Shown here: in pieces, positions 12,041 to 21,239 of the stretch | Layout of the letters: each line of letters begins with the position of its first letter | Position numbering within the stretch: the first letter of the stretch is position 1 | Source: an uncultured Pelagibacteraceae bacterium | GTDB lineage: Bacteria > Pseudomonadota > Alphaproteobacteria > Pelagibacterales > Pelagibacteraceae | Length of the DNA: 34,170 bases | Reading direction: 5' to 3' | NCBI GenBank assembly: GCA_902544345.1 | Contig: CACCBT010000007.1 | Location: 1 to 34,170, forward strand | Made by a program: the position numbers and the translations under genes | Notes under the pieces: generated by a model | The model's database searches: none | Told to the model about the DNA's origin: nothing | The model's input: the letters and a program-made list of their open reading frames with translations, nothing else

Positions 12041-13021
12041 TCAACTATTAAGTTTGCTTAAGAAATTTAATATTTTTTTAAAATCATCAGGAAGAGGGGA
12101 CTTAAAACTCATCCATTTTTTTTTTACTGGATGTGAAAATTCTAAAGTTCGAGCATGTAAAACTTGACCGCTAATATTTGATAAGATGTTATTAAAATCT
12201 TTATTAATTTTTTTGAATTTTATATTCTTTTTACCGTATTTTTGATCACCTAAAATAGCTCCGCCTTTATATTTTAAGTGAACTCTTATCTGATGAGTTC
12301 TTCCAGTTTCTAATTGACATTGAATTAAGCTTATTTTTGGAATTTCTTTAGTATTAAATACTTTTAAAGTTTTGTAATTTGTAATTGCAGTCTTACCTTT
12401 AATCTCACTTACAGCCATAAGCTGTCTATTTTTTGGATTTCTACAAATTAAAGTTTCAATTTTACCACTTAAAGGCCTTATAACTCCCCAAATTAAACAT
12501 TGGTAAGTTCTTTTTATAGAGTGATCATTAAATTGCTTACTCAATTTTGAATGCGAAAGATTATTTTTTGCAACCACTAATAATCCACTTGTATCTTTGT
12601 CAATTCTATGAACTATTCCAGGTCGAATTTTTCCATTTATGTTCGATAAATTATCTTTGTATTTAAATATTAAAGCATTCACTAAAGTGTTTTCAAAATT
12701 TCCTGCGCCAGGATGAACAACTAAACCTTTGGGCTTATTTATAACTATTAAATCATCATCCTCAAATATTATCTTTAAATCAATTTTATTAGGTAGGATT
12801 TTGCTCTCTTTTTTTTCAATTATATTTATTATTATTTCATCATCAGTTTTTATTTTGGTAGCTGGGGTTTTAACAGTTTTTTTATTGATTTCTAACTGAG
12901 AATTTTCAATTAACTTTTTTATATAGGAACGAGTAATAAAATTAATCTTTTTTGACAAAATGAGATCAACTCGCTTGTTATGATCTTTTTTTGCAACCAA
13001 TAATTTTATTGTTTTATTCAT
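12041..13021 (-). CDS. rluD: 23S rRNA pseudouridine synthase, RluD-like
   Basis: This 326-residue member of the RluA family has an N-terminal S4 RNA-binding domain (about 17-65, RVDLILSKKINFITRSYIKK) and a catalytic domain with INKPKGLVVHPG and HRIDKDTSGLLVVAKN. Asp141 of HRID is the catalytic Asp. QCQLETGRTHQIRVHL is the conserved late motif. The S4 domain and length fit RluD, which modifies helix 69 of 23S rRNA (positions 1911/1915/1917 in E. coli), better than RluA or TruC. RluC also has an S4 domain and cannot be excluded by eye. Its 5' end is 24 nt from the divergently transcribed tRNA-Arg. rpoH follows 30 nt downstream. Confidence 0.92.
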   Translation of the reverse strand: MNKTIKLLVAKKDHNKRVDLILSKKINFITRSYIKKLIENSQLEINKKTVKTPATKIKTDDEIIINIIEKKESKILPNKIDLKIIFEDDDLIVINKPKGLVVHPGAGNFENTLVNALIFKYKDNLSNINGKIRPGIVHRIDKDTSGLLVVAKNNLSHSKLSKQFNDHSIKRTYQCLIWGVIRPLSGKIETLICRNPKNRQLMAVSEIKGKTAITNYKTLKVFNTKEIPKISLIQCQLETGRTHQIRVHLKYKGGAILGDQKYGKKNIKFKKINKDFNNILSNISGQVLHARTLEFSHPVKKKWMSFKSPLPDDFKKILNFLSKLNS

Positions 13022-13045
13022 AAATTGATCTAAATTACAAATTAT

Positions 13046-13120
13046 GCGCCGGTAGCTTCAACTGGATAGAGCGCCGGATTTCGGCTCCGGAGGTTATGGG
13101 TTCGACTCCTATCCGGCGCA
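13046..13120 (+). tRNA. tRNA-Arg (anticodon UCG)
   Basis: A complete cloverleaf is visible. The 7-bp acceptor is GCGCCGG/CCGGCGC (13046-13052 with 13113-13119), and the D stem is GCTT/GAGC. The anticodon stem CCGGA/TCCGG holds loop TTTCGGC, with TCG at 13081-13083 (Arg, CGN codons). A 5-nt variable loop follows, then T arm ATGGG/CCTAT with loop TTCGACT. The discriminator is A and the 3' CCA is not encoded (CAA follows), so CCA must be added by nucleotidyltransferase. It is the boundary between rluD and the GT17/oxygenase/ABC cluster. A possible promoter, TTGTTT (13009-13014) and TAAATT (13031-13036), overlaps the rluD 5' end. Confidence 0.97.
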
Positions 13121-13127
13121 CAATTTA

Positions 13128-13928
13128 TCAAATTATCCATTTTGAAAATTTTGCTTTATTATTAATAATAAAATTTGGGTAACTGTTATCTATTTCAACT
13201 TTTTTTAATTTAAATCCTCTATCAAATAAATCCTCATTTTTATAAATTTTTTTTTCTATTTCTTCTACACTAATCGTTTCATTATTGAACTCTCCATGTG
13301 AGAATGACTTAATTTTATTTAAAATTTTTTCAGGTGTTTGTAAATATGAAAAATGCCATCCACCATCTAATATTTGCAAATGTCTTTTATCAATTCTCCA
13401 AAAAGGAAATTTTTTAAATTTTAAATTTCTTAAATCTTGCATCGAGGTAAGGTATTTTTTTTTCGTTATTCTTGATCCTATCCAGTTGCTCTCATCTAAG
13501 TTTTGAAGATTAAGTTTGTATGTGTACATCTTTTGTGAAAACGCAATAAATTTTTTTCCTTTTTTTATATATTTGAGTTTTTCAAGATCAGGTATTTCAT
13601 CTGAGTCAGACAAAATAATCAAATCATCTGGTTTTGCATCTTTAAGCCCTTCAATCAAAAAATTTCTCTGATGCTGTTCAACTATTGACTCCCCACCTTT
13701 ATGATTTTGAAAATTAATTTTATCTTCGTAATTAGCTTTAAGAAATCTAATTTTATTTTTAAATTTTGGAAAATTTTCAATTTTGAAATTTATTTCTTTC
13801 TCTTTTCCTTGATGATTTTTTGTTGACTCTGATATTACAAAATAATCTACATACTTATCTAAAATGTTAAGCCGAAGTTCTACAATATGATCCTCATTGA
13901 AGTATTGAAAACAATCATAAACTGCCAT
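13128..13928 (-). CDS. Glycosyltransferase family 17 protein
   Basis: This 266-residue protein resembles GT17, the family of beta-1,4-GlcNAc transferases typified by eukaryotic GnT-III. Bacterial members sit in surface-glycan loci, but their acceptors are mostly unknown. Visible features are the N-terminal MAVYDCFQYFNE, the DYFVISESTKNHQG segment, QRNFLIEGL, and the DxD-type nucleotide-sugar/metal motif LSDSDEIPD with Asp108 and Asp110. The aromatic GGWHFSYL segment is also typical. No signal peptide or transmembrane helix is seen, so it should be cytosolic. It starts 5 nt after the 2OG oxygenase gene and ends 7 nt from the tRNA-Arg 3' end on the other strand. The family is a confident call; the substrate is unknown. 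Confidence 0.85.
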   Translation of the reverse strand: MAVYDCFQYFNEDHIVELRLNILDKYVDYFVISESTKNHQGKEKEINFKIENFPKFKNKIRFLKANYEDKINFQNHKGGESIVEQHQRNFLIEGLKDAKPDDLIILSDSDEIPDLEKLKYIKKGKKFIAFSQKMYTYKLNLQNLDESNWIGSRITKKKYLTSMQDLRNLKFKKFPFWRIDKRHLQILDGGWHFSYLQTPEKILNKIKSFSHGEFNNETISVEEIEKKIYKNEDLFDRGFKLKKVEIDNSYPNFIINNKAKFSKWII

Positions 13929-13933
13929 TTTTA

Positions 13934-14641
13934 TTACTTTTTTGTAAAGGTTGCAATTCCAATTTTTTTACCCTCAATAACTGACGAAGAGCAGTGTAGA
14001 TGTGTTCTGTCAAATATTAACATAGAACCTACTTCCCATTTATATATCAATTCAACTTCCAAACCTTTTAAATTGTTAATATCCTCATGTTGCAAGTATT
14101 CTTGATGTATTTTTTTATCAAAAGATTTATTTCCATAAATTTTTAAATGAATATCAGATCTTTTATTTTGGCCATACTTGAGATCTTTTTTTCCTAATTC
14201 TATTGGATCCTGAGTAAAATTTGTAGAACCCTCGTAATATCTATTTTTAAAAATTACTGTGCTACCGACAGATGATAAAGGGATTAAAGTTTGTTTATAA
14301 ATTTGATTTTTTAATTCAAAACCTCCATCAACATGAAGACCTATTGGAGCATAGCTTTCCTGTATTAAACCTAAAATATCTCTATCTTTCTCATCTTTCA
14401 GGTTATCCATTTTAAATGACCCAATTTCTTTTTCTAATCTTTCTTGGAATATTTTTTCTAAATTTTTATTATAACCCTGTAGCCATCTTTTTTTAATCAC
14501 ATTTTGTGTTTTATTATGCACAGTAACAGGTAAGTCATGATATAATTTTAAAAATTCTTTTATCTCGCTTTCTGAGAATAAATTTTTTATCACTTTTGGC
14601 GATGACTCTTGTTCTTTTATTTTGTTAATTAAACTATTCAT
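13934..14641 (-). CDS. Putative 2-oxoglutarate/Fe(II)-dependent oxygenase
   Basis: This 235-residue protein shows a 2OG-Fe(II) double-stranded beta-helix pattern. The HxD iron motif is LHVDGG (His103, Asp105). It is followed by a strand with TLIPLSS, then a distal MLIFDRTHLHCSS (His214 or His216 as third ligand), and a basic GKKIGIATF (Lys225/226), where 2OG enzymes place the residue binding the co-substrate carboxylate. There is no signal peptide or membrane segment. The gene sits 3 nt after the ABC permease and 5 nt before the GT17 gene, so it is probably co-transcribed. It may hydroxylate a small molecule, lipid, glycan or protein; the sequence does not say which. The fold call rests on motif spacing, not on a specific subfamily. 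Confidence 0.72.
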   Translation of the reverse strand: MNSLINKIKEQESSPKVIKNLFSESEIKEFLKLYHDLPVTVHNKTQNVIKKRWLQGYNKNLEKIFQERLEKEIGSFKMDNLKDEKDRDILGLIQESYAPIGLHVDGGFELKNQIYKQTLIPLSSVGSTVIFKNRYYEGSTNFTQDPIELGKKDLKYGQNKRSDIHLKIYGNKSFDKKIHQEYLQHEDINNLKGLEVELIYKWEVGSMLIFDRTHLHCSSSVIEGKKIGIATFTKK

Positions 14642-14644
14642 AAG

Positions 14645-15436
14645 TTATTCGCCCATGTTAATTAGAGTCCCTCTTTTTTTTGCTCCAAAATAAGAAATGT
14701 AAAAAATTATAACACCAAAAATAAAATACATCACTGATATAGAAATTGATTTAAAAATATTAAAATAGTTTACAGTATTATTCATTAAAATACTTCTCAT
14801 TTCCTCAAAAATGTGTACCAAAGGTAGACCTTTGGCAATTATTTGAAGTGAAAGGGGCAAAATATCTATTGGGTAATATATACAGCCAAGAGGTGCTAAA
14901 AAAAATAAACTTGCCCACGCAATATTTTCAAAAGATGGGCCGTATCTCAGAAGACCTGATGTGACTAGAAGTCCTAAAGTTACCCCGAAAAGGTACAAAG
15001 ATAAGAGTAAAAAAATTAAAGGTATTCCTAAGCTAAGAACAGACACACCAAATAGAGGAATTGCAATTAAAACAGCAGGAATTAGACCAATCAAAGTTCT
15101 TAAAATAGCAGTGATTGTTAAAGCTGCTATAATTTCTCTTATCTTTATCGGTGCGATAAATAAATTAGTAAAATTTCTACTCCATATTTCCTCTAAAAAC
15201 ATCATATTAAAACTTATGCTAGCTCTAAATAAAAAATCATACAAAATTGCTGCAGTTAATATTATACCTACAGTGTTGTTATAGTATTCCGAATTTAATG
15301 TAAAAAATTTGGAAATAAATCCCCAGAGAAAAATTTGAACAGTAGGCCAATAAATCAGATCTAATACTCTTGGGAAAGAGTTCATGATCAAATATAGATG
15401 CCTTAAACCTAATGCATAAATTTTATTAAAATTCAT
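14645..15436 (-). CDS. ABC-2 type transporter permease
   Basis: This 263-residue integral membrane protein has about six hydrophobic segments and the ABC-2 layout. After an N-terminal helix region (RVLDLIYWPTVQIFLWGFIS) comes a cytoplasmic turn with EEIWSRNFTNLFIAPIK, which resembles the ABC-2 coupling helix. Hydrophobic spans (IGLIPAVLIAIPLFGVSVLS, IPLIFLLLSLYLFGVTLGLL and others) follow. The start overlaps the 3' end of the ATPase gene by 11 nt, typical of an exporter pair. ABC-2 permeases export glycans, lipids or drugs. The neighbouring glycosyltransferase is compatible with a glycan or glycolipid cargo, but this is inference only. No substrate-binding protein is nearby, consistent with export. 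Confidence 0.88.
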   Translation of the reverse strand: MNFNKIYALGLRHLYLIMNSFPRVLDLIYWPTVQIFLWGFISKFFTLNSEYYNNTVGIILTAAILYDFLFRASISFNMMFLEEIWSRNFTNLFIAPIKIREIIAALTITAILRTLIGLIPAVLIAIPLFGVSVLSLGIPLIFLLLSLYLFGVTLGLLVTSGLLRYGPSFENIAWASLFFLAPLGCIYYPIDILPLSLQIIAKGLPLVHIFEEMRSILMNNTVNYFNIFKSISISVMYFIFGVIIFYISYFGAKKRGTLINMGE

Positions 15437-16157
15437 CTTTACTCCTAGCCAATTTTAAAAACGTTTCTTCTAAATTATTTCTTCCATGTTTTTTTATTAA
15501 ATCTTTACATGAACCACTATCTATAATTTTACCTTTTCTCATCATGATAACACTGTCACAAAGTCTTTCAACTTCACTCATATTATGTGATGCCAATAAG
15601 ACTGTTACTCTATTATTTTTTTTATAATCCTGAATGTAACTTCTTATAAAGTCCCCAATATCAGGATCAAGACTAGCTGTAGGCTCATCTAGTAATAGAA
15701 TTTCAGGTTTATTAATCAAAGATTTGGCTAACGAGACTCTATTTTTCTGTCCGGAGGATAGTTCTCCAGTTTTCCTCTCGTAAAAATTTTTAATATCTAA
15801 ATCACTTGATATTTCATTAATCCTTTCATTTAGATTTTTTATACCATAGAGCCTCCCATAAATTTCAAGATTTTGTTTGACCGTTAGTTTTTTTGGTAAT
15901 TCCACATAAGGAGATGCAAAATTAAATCTTTTTAAAATATCGTCCCTTTTAAATGATTTTATACTTTTATTTTCTATCAATATCTCACCCTCAGTCGGAG
16001 TAACAAGACCAAGCATCATACCAATAGTTGTTGTTTTTCCGCATCCATTAGGTCCTAACAGTCCTATTGTTTTATTTTTTTCAATTTGAAAATTGATTTT
16101 ATTAACAGCGCAAAAATTATTGTAAATTTTTGTTAAGTTTCTTATTTTTATAAACAT
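15426..16157 (-). CDS. ABC transporter ATP-binding protein (ABC-2 exporter partner)
   Basis: This 243-residue nucleotide-binding subunit has Walker A GPNGCGKTT (35-43), signature LSSGQ (133-137), Walker B ILLLDEP (153-159), D-loop SLDP and H-loop ASHNMSEVERLCD. The Q-loop is unusual: the position before the LTV motif reads FASPYVELPKKLTV, with Ser82 where Gln is normally found. I recall a similar SPY sequence in some alphaproteobacterial homologues, so it is probably a subfamily trait. It overlaps sua5 by 1 nt upstream and the permease by 11 nt downstream. Together they form a simple exporter of one ATPase and one permease gene, working as a dimer of each in the inner membrane. Confidence 0.93.
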   Translation of the reverse strand: MFIKIRNLTKIYNNFCAVNKINFQIEKNKTIGLLGPNGCGKTTTIGMMLGLVTPTEGEILIENKSIKSFKRDDILKRFNFASPYVELPKKLTVKQNLEIYGRLYGIKNLNERINEISSDLDIKNFYERKTGELSSGQKNRVSLAKSLINKPEILLLDEPTASLDPDIGDFIRSYIQDYKKNNRVTVLLASHNMSEVERLCDSVIMMRKGKIIDSGSCKDLIKKHGRNNLEETFLKLARSKDEF

Positions 16158-17104
16158 TAATTTGAAGCTCTCTTTAAACGATCATTAATGGCAAGGCCAA
16201 GTCCCTTATTTGGAATTTTAGTTACGTAAATTTTTTTATATCCATTTTTTTTTATTTTTCTCATGGTTTTATATAGATTAGCTGCAGCCTCTTTCAAGTC
16301 AGCTTTTTTACTCAAATTGAAATAATTTTTATAATTTTCAAATTTTTTACCAAAAACAATATATGCGTGATTGGAATATTTTGGTTTTTTATTTAGAATA
16401 ACTGGAATCCCTGGTGAATAATGTTTTTTTAACATACCTGGAGATTTGATTTTGGATTTATTATTAGAAAAATCTATCTTAAAAAAACGATTTAATTTAC
16501 TCTTAGTGATTATACCTGGTCTTAAAATCTTAGGTTTACCAGTTAGATCAACGACAGTTGACTCAATGCCAATTTTAGCATTTCCACCATCTATTATAAT
16601 ATTAATTTTTTTTTTAAATTCTTCAAAAACATCTAGCGCATTGACTGGACTAAGGCCTGATGAAAGATTAGCGCTAGGCATTGCAAGAGGAAATTTAATT
16701 AATCTTAATACAGATCGTATAATCCTATTTTTAGGAAATCTTATTGCCACAGTTTTCAAACTTGAAGTAGCAAAAGGAGTAATTTTTGAATTTTTGTTTT
16801 TTTTCAAAATGAAAGTTAAAGGTCCCGGACAGAACTTTTTATAAAGTAAGAAAAAGTTTTTATTAAAAATGACATCTTTTTGGGCATCTGAAATATTATG
16901 ATAATGAATAATTAAAGGATTTTTTTTTGGTCTCTTTTTTAGTTTAAAAATATTCTTTACAGCTTTTTTTGAGTAAGCATTTCCTGCTAATCCATAGACT
17001 GTCTCAGTTGGAATAGCCACTAAATTGCCTTGAATGAGATATTTAACAGTTTTTTTTAATATCCTTAAATTAAAAGAATAAATATTTGAATAGAAGTTTT
17101 TCAT
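16157..17104 (-). CDS. tsaC: L-threonylcarbamoyladenylate synthase (Sua5/YwlC type)
   Basis: The enzyme makes threonylcarbamoyl-AMP from threonine, bicarbonate and ATP, the first step of t6A37 modification of ANN-decoding tRNAs. The YrdC domain (about 15-205) shows AIPTETVYGLAGNA, KLKKRPKKNPLIIHY, FCPGPLTFILKK, AIRFPKN and MPSANLSSGLSPV. The linker SPGMLKKHYSPG leads to a C-terminal Sua5 domain (about 235-315), so this is the two-domain Sua5 form, not the short TsaC. All key motifs are present at near-normal length. It begins 21 nt from the divergently transcribed xseB and is the first gene of the - strand series running through the ABC exporter. Confidence 0.95.
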   Translation of the reverse strand: MKNFYSNIYSFNLRILKKTVKYLIQGNLVAIPTETVYGLAGNAYSKKAVKNIFKLKKRPKKNPLIIHYHNISDAQKDVIFNKNFFLLYKKFCPGPLTFILKKNKNSKITPFATSSLKTVAIRFPKNRIIRSVLRLIKFPLAMPSANLSSGLSPVNALDVFEEFKKKINIIIDGGNAKIGIESTVVDLTGKPKILRPGIITKSKLNRFFKIDFSNNKSKIKSPGMLKKHYSPGIPVILNKKPKYSNHAYIVFGKKFENYKNYFNLSKKADLKEAAANLYKTMRKIKKNGYKKIYVTKIPNKGLGLAINDRLKRASN

Positions 17105-17125
17105 AATGTAATTATTATTTAATTT

Positions 17126-17332
17126 ATGAAAATTGAAAATATTCCAGCTGAAATTAAAAGTAAATCCTTAAAAGAGGCTAGAGACGAAATCAATCAAATA
17201 CTTACAAAACTTGAAAATGAGGATTTTAACATTAATAAGACTGAGGAAATGTACAAAAGATTAATAAACTTGAATAAACATGTAGAAAGTCTTTTTAAGG
17301 TAAAATCAAAAAAAATTTTAGGCCCCAGATGA
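17126..17332 (+). CDS. xseB: Exodeoxyribonuclease VII small subunit
   Basis: This 68-residue, highly charged, all-helical protein has the XseB pattern: an ARDEINQILTKLENEDFNIN segment matching the family's E-L-E...LE core, followed by a second helix (EEMYKRLINLNKHVESLFKV). With XseA it forms exonuclease VII, which degrades single-stranded DNA. It is shorter than the E. coli subunit (80 residues) and divergent, so the call leans on context: xseB-ispA-dxs is a conserved proteobacterial order. Its stop overlaps the ispA start by 4 nt (ATGA). The start is AT-rich, with no clear ribosome-binding site, and the leader is at most 21 nt if transcription starts in the gap. Confidence 0.85.
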   Translation: MKIENIPAEIKSKSLKEARDEINQILTKLENEDFNINKTEEMYKRLINLNKHVESLFKVKSKKILGPR

Positions 17333-18207
17333 CAATAAAGTTAAAACTAAAAAAAAACGCAAAAAAAATTGATAAATTTTTACTTAAGTTCTTGAAAAAG
17401 CAAAACAACTCCTTGCTAATTGCGCCAATGAAGTATGGTGTTATATCTGGCGGTAAAAAAATTAGATCTACAATTATTTTTGATACTGGCAAAATGTTAA
17501 AAGTAGACGAGAAAAAACTTTTAAGCGTTTGTACTGCAGTTGAATGTATTCACTCTTACTCTTTAATTCACGATGATCTACCATGTATGGATAACGACCC
17601 AACAAGAAGAGGAAAACCATCTACACATAAAAAATTTGGCGAAGCCACAGCAGTATTGGCTGGCAATTCTCTATTAACGTTAGCTTTTGAAATAATTTCA
17701 AATAAAAAAAATTTTTTATCCCCTAAACAAAAAAATGAAATAATAAATTTATTATCTTATTGTTCTGGCCATACCGGGATAGCTGGAGGACAGGAATTAG
17801 ATTTAAAATTTGAAAATAAAAGAAAAAAACTTAGTCAAATTATTGATATGCAGAAGAAAAAAACCGGCAAGTTATTTAATTTTTGTATTCAATCAGTTGC
17901 CATAATTGCAAATAAAAATAGAAGAGAAAGAGAACTTTTAGGAAAACTTGGTGAAGATATAGGTTTTTTGTTTCAACTAGCAGATGATTTTTTAGACTTA
18001 AAGGGTTCAAAAAAATTATTAGGAAAACCAATTCAAAAAGACAATAAAAAAGGAAAATCAACTTTAATTAATTTACTAGGTTATAAAAAAGCGCACAAGT
18101 ATGCAGAAAATTTAAAGAAAAAAATATTGCTTAAGTTAAAAAAACATGGAAAAAATAGTAGTAATTTAATAGAGACAATAAATTTTATTAAAGAAAGAAA
18201 TTTTTAA
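17329..18207 (+). CDS. ispA: Farnesyl diphosphate synthase-type polyprenyl synthetase IspA
   Basis: IspA condenses IPP with DMAPP and GPP to form farnesyl diphosphate for quinone and undecaprenyl synthesis. The first Asp-rich motif is [10 protein letters not shown] (Asp82, Asp83, Asp88) with RRG following. The second is [16 protein letters not shown] binds diphosphate. The DDxxxxD spacing (two extra residues) is the bacterial FPPS type, unlike the DDVID of the long-chain enzyme at 21869-22882. Length is normal (292). It overlaps xseB by 4 nt and dxs by 1 nt (TAATG), so the three genes are tightly coupled. Product length (C15 or C20) cannot be settled by eye. Confidence 0.95.
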   Translation: MTIKLKLKKNAKKIDKFLLKFLKKQNNSLLIAPMKYGVISGGKKIRSTIIFDTGKMLKVDEKKLLSVCTAVECIHSYSLIHDDLPCMDNDPTRRGKPSTHKKFGEATAVLAGNSLLTLAFEIISNKKNFLSPKQKNEIINLLSYCSGHTGIAGGQELDLKFENKRKKLSQIIDMQKKKTGKLFNFCIQSVAIIANKNRRERELLGKLGEDIGFLFQLADDFLDLKGSKKLLGKPIQKDNKKGKSTLINLLGYKKAHKYAENLKKKILLKLKKHGKNSSNLIETINFIKERNF

Positions 18208-20126
18208 TGGTTAGACTTATAAAGCAAATTAACTTTCCCCATGATTTAAGGAAGTTTAAAAAAGAAAATCTAAAACAAATTTCTGACGAGCTTAGAGATG
18301 AATTAATTGAAGTTGTTTCAGAAACCGGTGGTCATCTTGGAGCTGGTTTAGGTGTCGTAGAACTTACAGTCGCTTTACATTATGTTTTTGATACTCCAAA
18401 AGATAAATTAGTTTGGGACGTTAGTCACCAATGTTATCCTCATAAAATTATTACTGGAAGAAGGGATAGGATTAAGACTTTAAGAAAGGGTGGAGGATTG
18501 TCAGGATTTACAAAAAGGACCGAAAGTGAATACGACCCGTTTGGCGCAGCTCATAGCTCAACTTCTATTTCTTCAACTCTTGGAATGGCAGCAGCAAAGA
18601 AATTGTCTAATAATAATAATAATGTTATTGCAGTAATTGGCGATGGAGCAATGAGCGCTGGAATGGCTTATGAAGCAATGAATAACGCAGGTGCCTTAAA
18701 GTCAAATTTAATTGTAGTGTTAAATGATAATGATATGTCGATTGCAAGACCAGTTGGGGCAATGAGTAAGTATTTAGCTAATATTCTTTCAGGAAAATTG
18801 TATTTTAATTTTAGAGAAACAATTAAAATGGTTATATCAGCTTTTTCAAAAAGATTTAGTCAAAAAGCGGGTAAGGCAGAAGATCTGTTAAGAAATATAG
18901 TAACTGGGGGAACTCTATTCAGTGAATTAGGATTTTATTATGTTGGTCCTATTGACGGACATGATGTTGAAAGTCTAGTTCAAATATTTGAGAATGTAAA
19001 AAATTCAAATCATCAAGGCCCTGTATTAATACATGTGAGAACAGAAAAAGGAAAAGGCTATAAACCAGCAGAAAACTCCGGTGATAAATACCATGGAGTT
19101 TCTAAATTTAATGTTTCAACTGGTGAACAATCTAAATCAAGTTCTAATATTCCATCATACACAAAAGTTTTTGCAGAAACTTTGATTAAGCATGCTGAGC
19201 AAGACACTAAAATAATAGGGATTACAGGAGCAATGCCTTCTGGAACTGGACTAAATCTTTTTGGAAAAAAATTTCCTGATCGAACATTTGATGTTGGTAT
19301 AGCTGAACAACATGCTGTAACATTTGCTGCAGGTTTAGCAACTGAGGGATACAAGCCTTACGCAGCTATTTATTCAACTTTTCTACAGAGAGCTTATGAT
19401 CAAGTAGTACATGATGTAGCATTGCAATCACTACCTGTGAGATTTGCAATTGATAGAGCTGGATTAGTTGGAGCAGATGGACCAACGCACGCAGGATCTT
19501 TTGATATAACTTATTTATCTACTTTACCGAATTTTATTGTTATGGCTGCAAGCGATGAAGCTGAACTTGTAAAAATGATTAATACTTCAGTAGAAATAAA
19601 TGATAGACCATCTGCTTTTAGATATCCAAGAGGAAATGGTATAGGTGTTCAATTACCATCTATAAAAGAAGTTTTGGAAATTGGAAAAGCAAAAATTATC
19701 AAGGAAGGAAAAAAAGTATGTTTATTAAACTTTGGAACAAGATTAGAGGAATGTAAAAAAGCTTCAGAAAAACTCAAAGGAAAGGGAATCAATTGTACAA
19801 TTATAGATGCTAGATTTGCTAAGCCCTTAGACGAAAAATTAATTATGGAGGTAGCAACTAATCACGAAGTGCTAATAACAATAGAGGAAGGTTCCATAGG
19901 AGGCTTCGGATCTCATGTGATGCAATTATTGTCAGATAGAGGTGTTTTTGATACCGGATTAAAGTTTAGATCTATGATTTTACCAGATATCTTTATCGAC
20001 CAAGACACCCCAGAAAAAATGTATGAATTAGCAGGTTTAGATAGTTTGTCTATAGCAACTAAGGTAGAAGAAACATTAAATTCAAAAATAATTTTAGCTA
20101 AAAATAAAAGTAAGATTTCTAATTAA
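18207..20126 (+). CDS. dxs: 1-deoxy-D-xylulose-5-phosphate synthase Dxs
   Basis: Dxs is the thiamine-diphosphate enzyme that joins pyruvate and glyceraldehyde-3-phosphate, the entry to the MEP isoprenoid pathway. In 639 residues it shows [17 protein letters not shown] (38-54), [12 protein letters not shown] (70-81) and the ThDP/Mg motif GDGAMSAG through NDNDMSI (145-179). The pyrimidine-binding domain follows with [16 protein letters not shown] and [18 protein letters not shown], then a C-terminal domain with [14 protein letters not shown]. Length and domain order match the family. The 3' end shares a palindromic TTAA with the aroC stop on the opposite strand, leaving no intergenic space. Confidence 0.98.
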   Translation: MVRLIKQINFPHDLRKFKKENLKQISDELRDELIEVVSETGGHLGAGLGVVELTVALHYVFDTPKDKLVWDVSHQCYPHKIITGRRDRIKTLRKGGGLSGFTKRTESEYDPFGAAHSSTSISSTLGMAAAKKLSNNNNNVIAVIGDGAMSAGMAYEAMNNAGALKSNLIVVLNDNDMSIARPVGAMSKYLANILSGKLYFNFRETIKMVISAFSKRFSQKAGKAEDLLRNIVTGGTLFSELGFYYVGPIDGHDVESLVQIFENVKNSNHQGPVLIHVRTEKGKGYKPAENSGDKYHGVSKFNVSTGEQSKSSSNIPSYTKVFAETLIKHAEQDTKIIGITGAMPSGTGLNLFGKKFPDRTFDVGIAEQHAVTFAAGLATEGYKPYAAIYSTFLQRAYDQVVHDVALQSLPVRFAIDRAGLVGADGPTHAGSFDITYLSTLPNFIVMAASDEAELVKMINTSVEINDRPSAFRYPRGNGIGVQLPSIKEVLEIGKAKIIKEGKKVCLLNFGTRLEECKKASEKLKGKGINCTIIDARFAKPLDEKLIMEVATNHEVLITIEEGSIGGFGSHVMQLLSDRGVFDTGLKFRSMILPDIFIDQDTPEKMYELAGLDSLSIATKVEETLNSKIILAKNKSKISN

Positions 20127-21205
20127 CTACACTGTGCTCTATTCAAAAGATAGTGATCTAATAGCACACAATTAAGCATTGCTTCACCAATTGGCACGGC
20201 TCTAATACCAACACACGGATCATGTCTCCCCTTGACAGAAATTTTTGTATTTTTACCTTTTTTATCTATCGTGTTTCGACTAGTTAAAATTGAGGAAGTA
20301 GGTTTCACCGCGAATGAAGCTACAATGTTTTGACCAGATGAAATTCCACCTAAAATTCCTCCGGCCTGATTAGTTTTAAATTTCACCTTTCCAGATCCTT
20401 TACTCATTTCATCTGAGTTTTCCTCACCACTTAAAAAAGCTGCATTCATACCAGCTCCAATATTAACTCCTTTAACTGCGTTGATACTCATTAATGCAGC
20501 AGCTATGTCAGTATCTAATTTCGAATATATGGGAGCCCCAAGGCCAACTGGAATACCAGACGCCCTTAACTCAATTATTGCACCACATGAAGATCCTGCT
20601 TTCCTCACAGCGAGAAGATATTTTTCCCAAAGTTTTACAGACTTTTTATCAGGACAGAAAAAAGGATTTTTTCTTATTTCACCATCTTTCCAATTAGATT
20701 TATCACAAGACATCAACCCTAGTTGCGTTACTGCTCCAACAACATTAAACTTACTGCCAATCAGTTTTTTTAATACTACTTTTGCTACTGCTCCAGCAGC
20801 AACTCTGCATGCGGTTTCTCTAGCAGACTGTCTTCCGCCTCCTCTATAATCCCTTATACCATATTTTTTAAAATATGTATAATCAGCATGTCCAGGTCTA
20901 AATTTATTTTTAATTGTTTCATAATCTCTAGATCTTTTATCTTCATTATGTATTATTATTGAGATTGGAGTTCCGGTAGTTTTACCTTCAAAGACGCCAG
21001 ATAAAATTATAACTTTATCAGACTCTTTTCTTTGAGTTGTAAACTTTGATTGCCCAGGCCTTCTCCTGTCCATATCTTTCTGAATATCCTTCTCAGATAT
21101 AGTTATATTTGGTGGGCATCCATCAATCACACACCCAATAGCTGGACCATGTGATTCTCCCCAAGTAGTAAACCTAAAAAATTTCCCAAAAGTATTAAAA
21201 GACAT
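20123..21205 (-). CDS. aroC: Chorismate synthase AroC
   Basis: AroC converts EPSP to chorismate using reduced FMN, the last shikimate step. It feeds aromatic amino acids and the p-aminobenzoate used by FolP. Conserved features are [20 protein letters not shown] (His19 near the active site), [57 protein letters not shown] and the C-terminal [19 protein letters not shown]. At 360 residues it is full length. It is a stand-alone gene, divergent from pdxH (34-nt gap) and convergent with dxs (4-nt overlap). Confidence 0.98.
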   Translation of the reverse strand: MSFNTFGKFFRFTTWGESHGPAIGCVIDGCPPNITISEKDIQKDMDRRRPGQSKFTTQRKESDKVIILSGVFEGKTTGTPISIIIHNEDKRSRDYETIKNKFRPGHADYTYFKKYGIRDYRGGGRQSARETACRVAAGAVAKVVLKKLIGSKFNVVGAVTQLGLMSCDKSNWKDGEIRKNPFFCPDKKSVKLWEKYLLAVRKAGSSCGAIIELRASGIPVGLGAPIYSKLDTDIAAALMSINAVKGVNIGAGMNAAFLSGEENSDEMSKGSGKVKFKTNQAGGILGGISSGQNIVASFAVKPTSSILTSRNTIDKKGKNTKISVKGRHDPCVGIRAVPIGEAMLNCVLLDHYLLNRAQCS

Positions 21206-21239
21206 TGATAAATAATGTATAAATTATTTTAAAGAAATT

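Noticed and set aside
13046-13120. tRNA-Arg 3' end as an att site of an integrated element
   Set aside because: No second copy of the tRNA 3' end, no integrase and no phage or plasmid genes were found in the window.
16446-16844. 132-codon open frame antisense to sua5
   Set aside because: It is covered by the conserved YrdC coding sequence, and its hydrophobic translation reflects the complement of Lys/Asn-rich codons. No start signal or context supports it.
20481-20849. 122-codon open frame antisense to aroC
   Set aside because: It overlaps highly conserved chorismate synthase sequence and shows no family features or independent regulatory signals.
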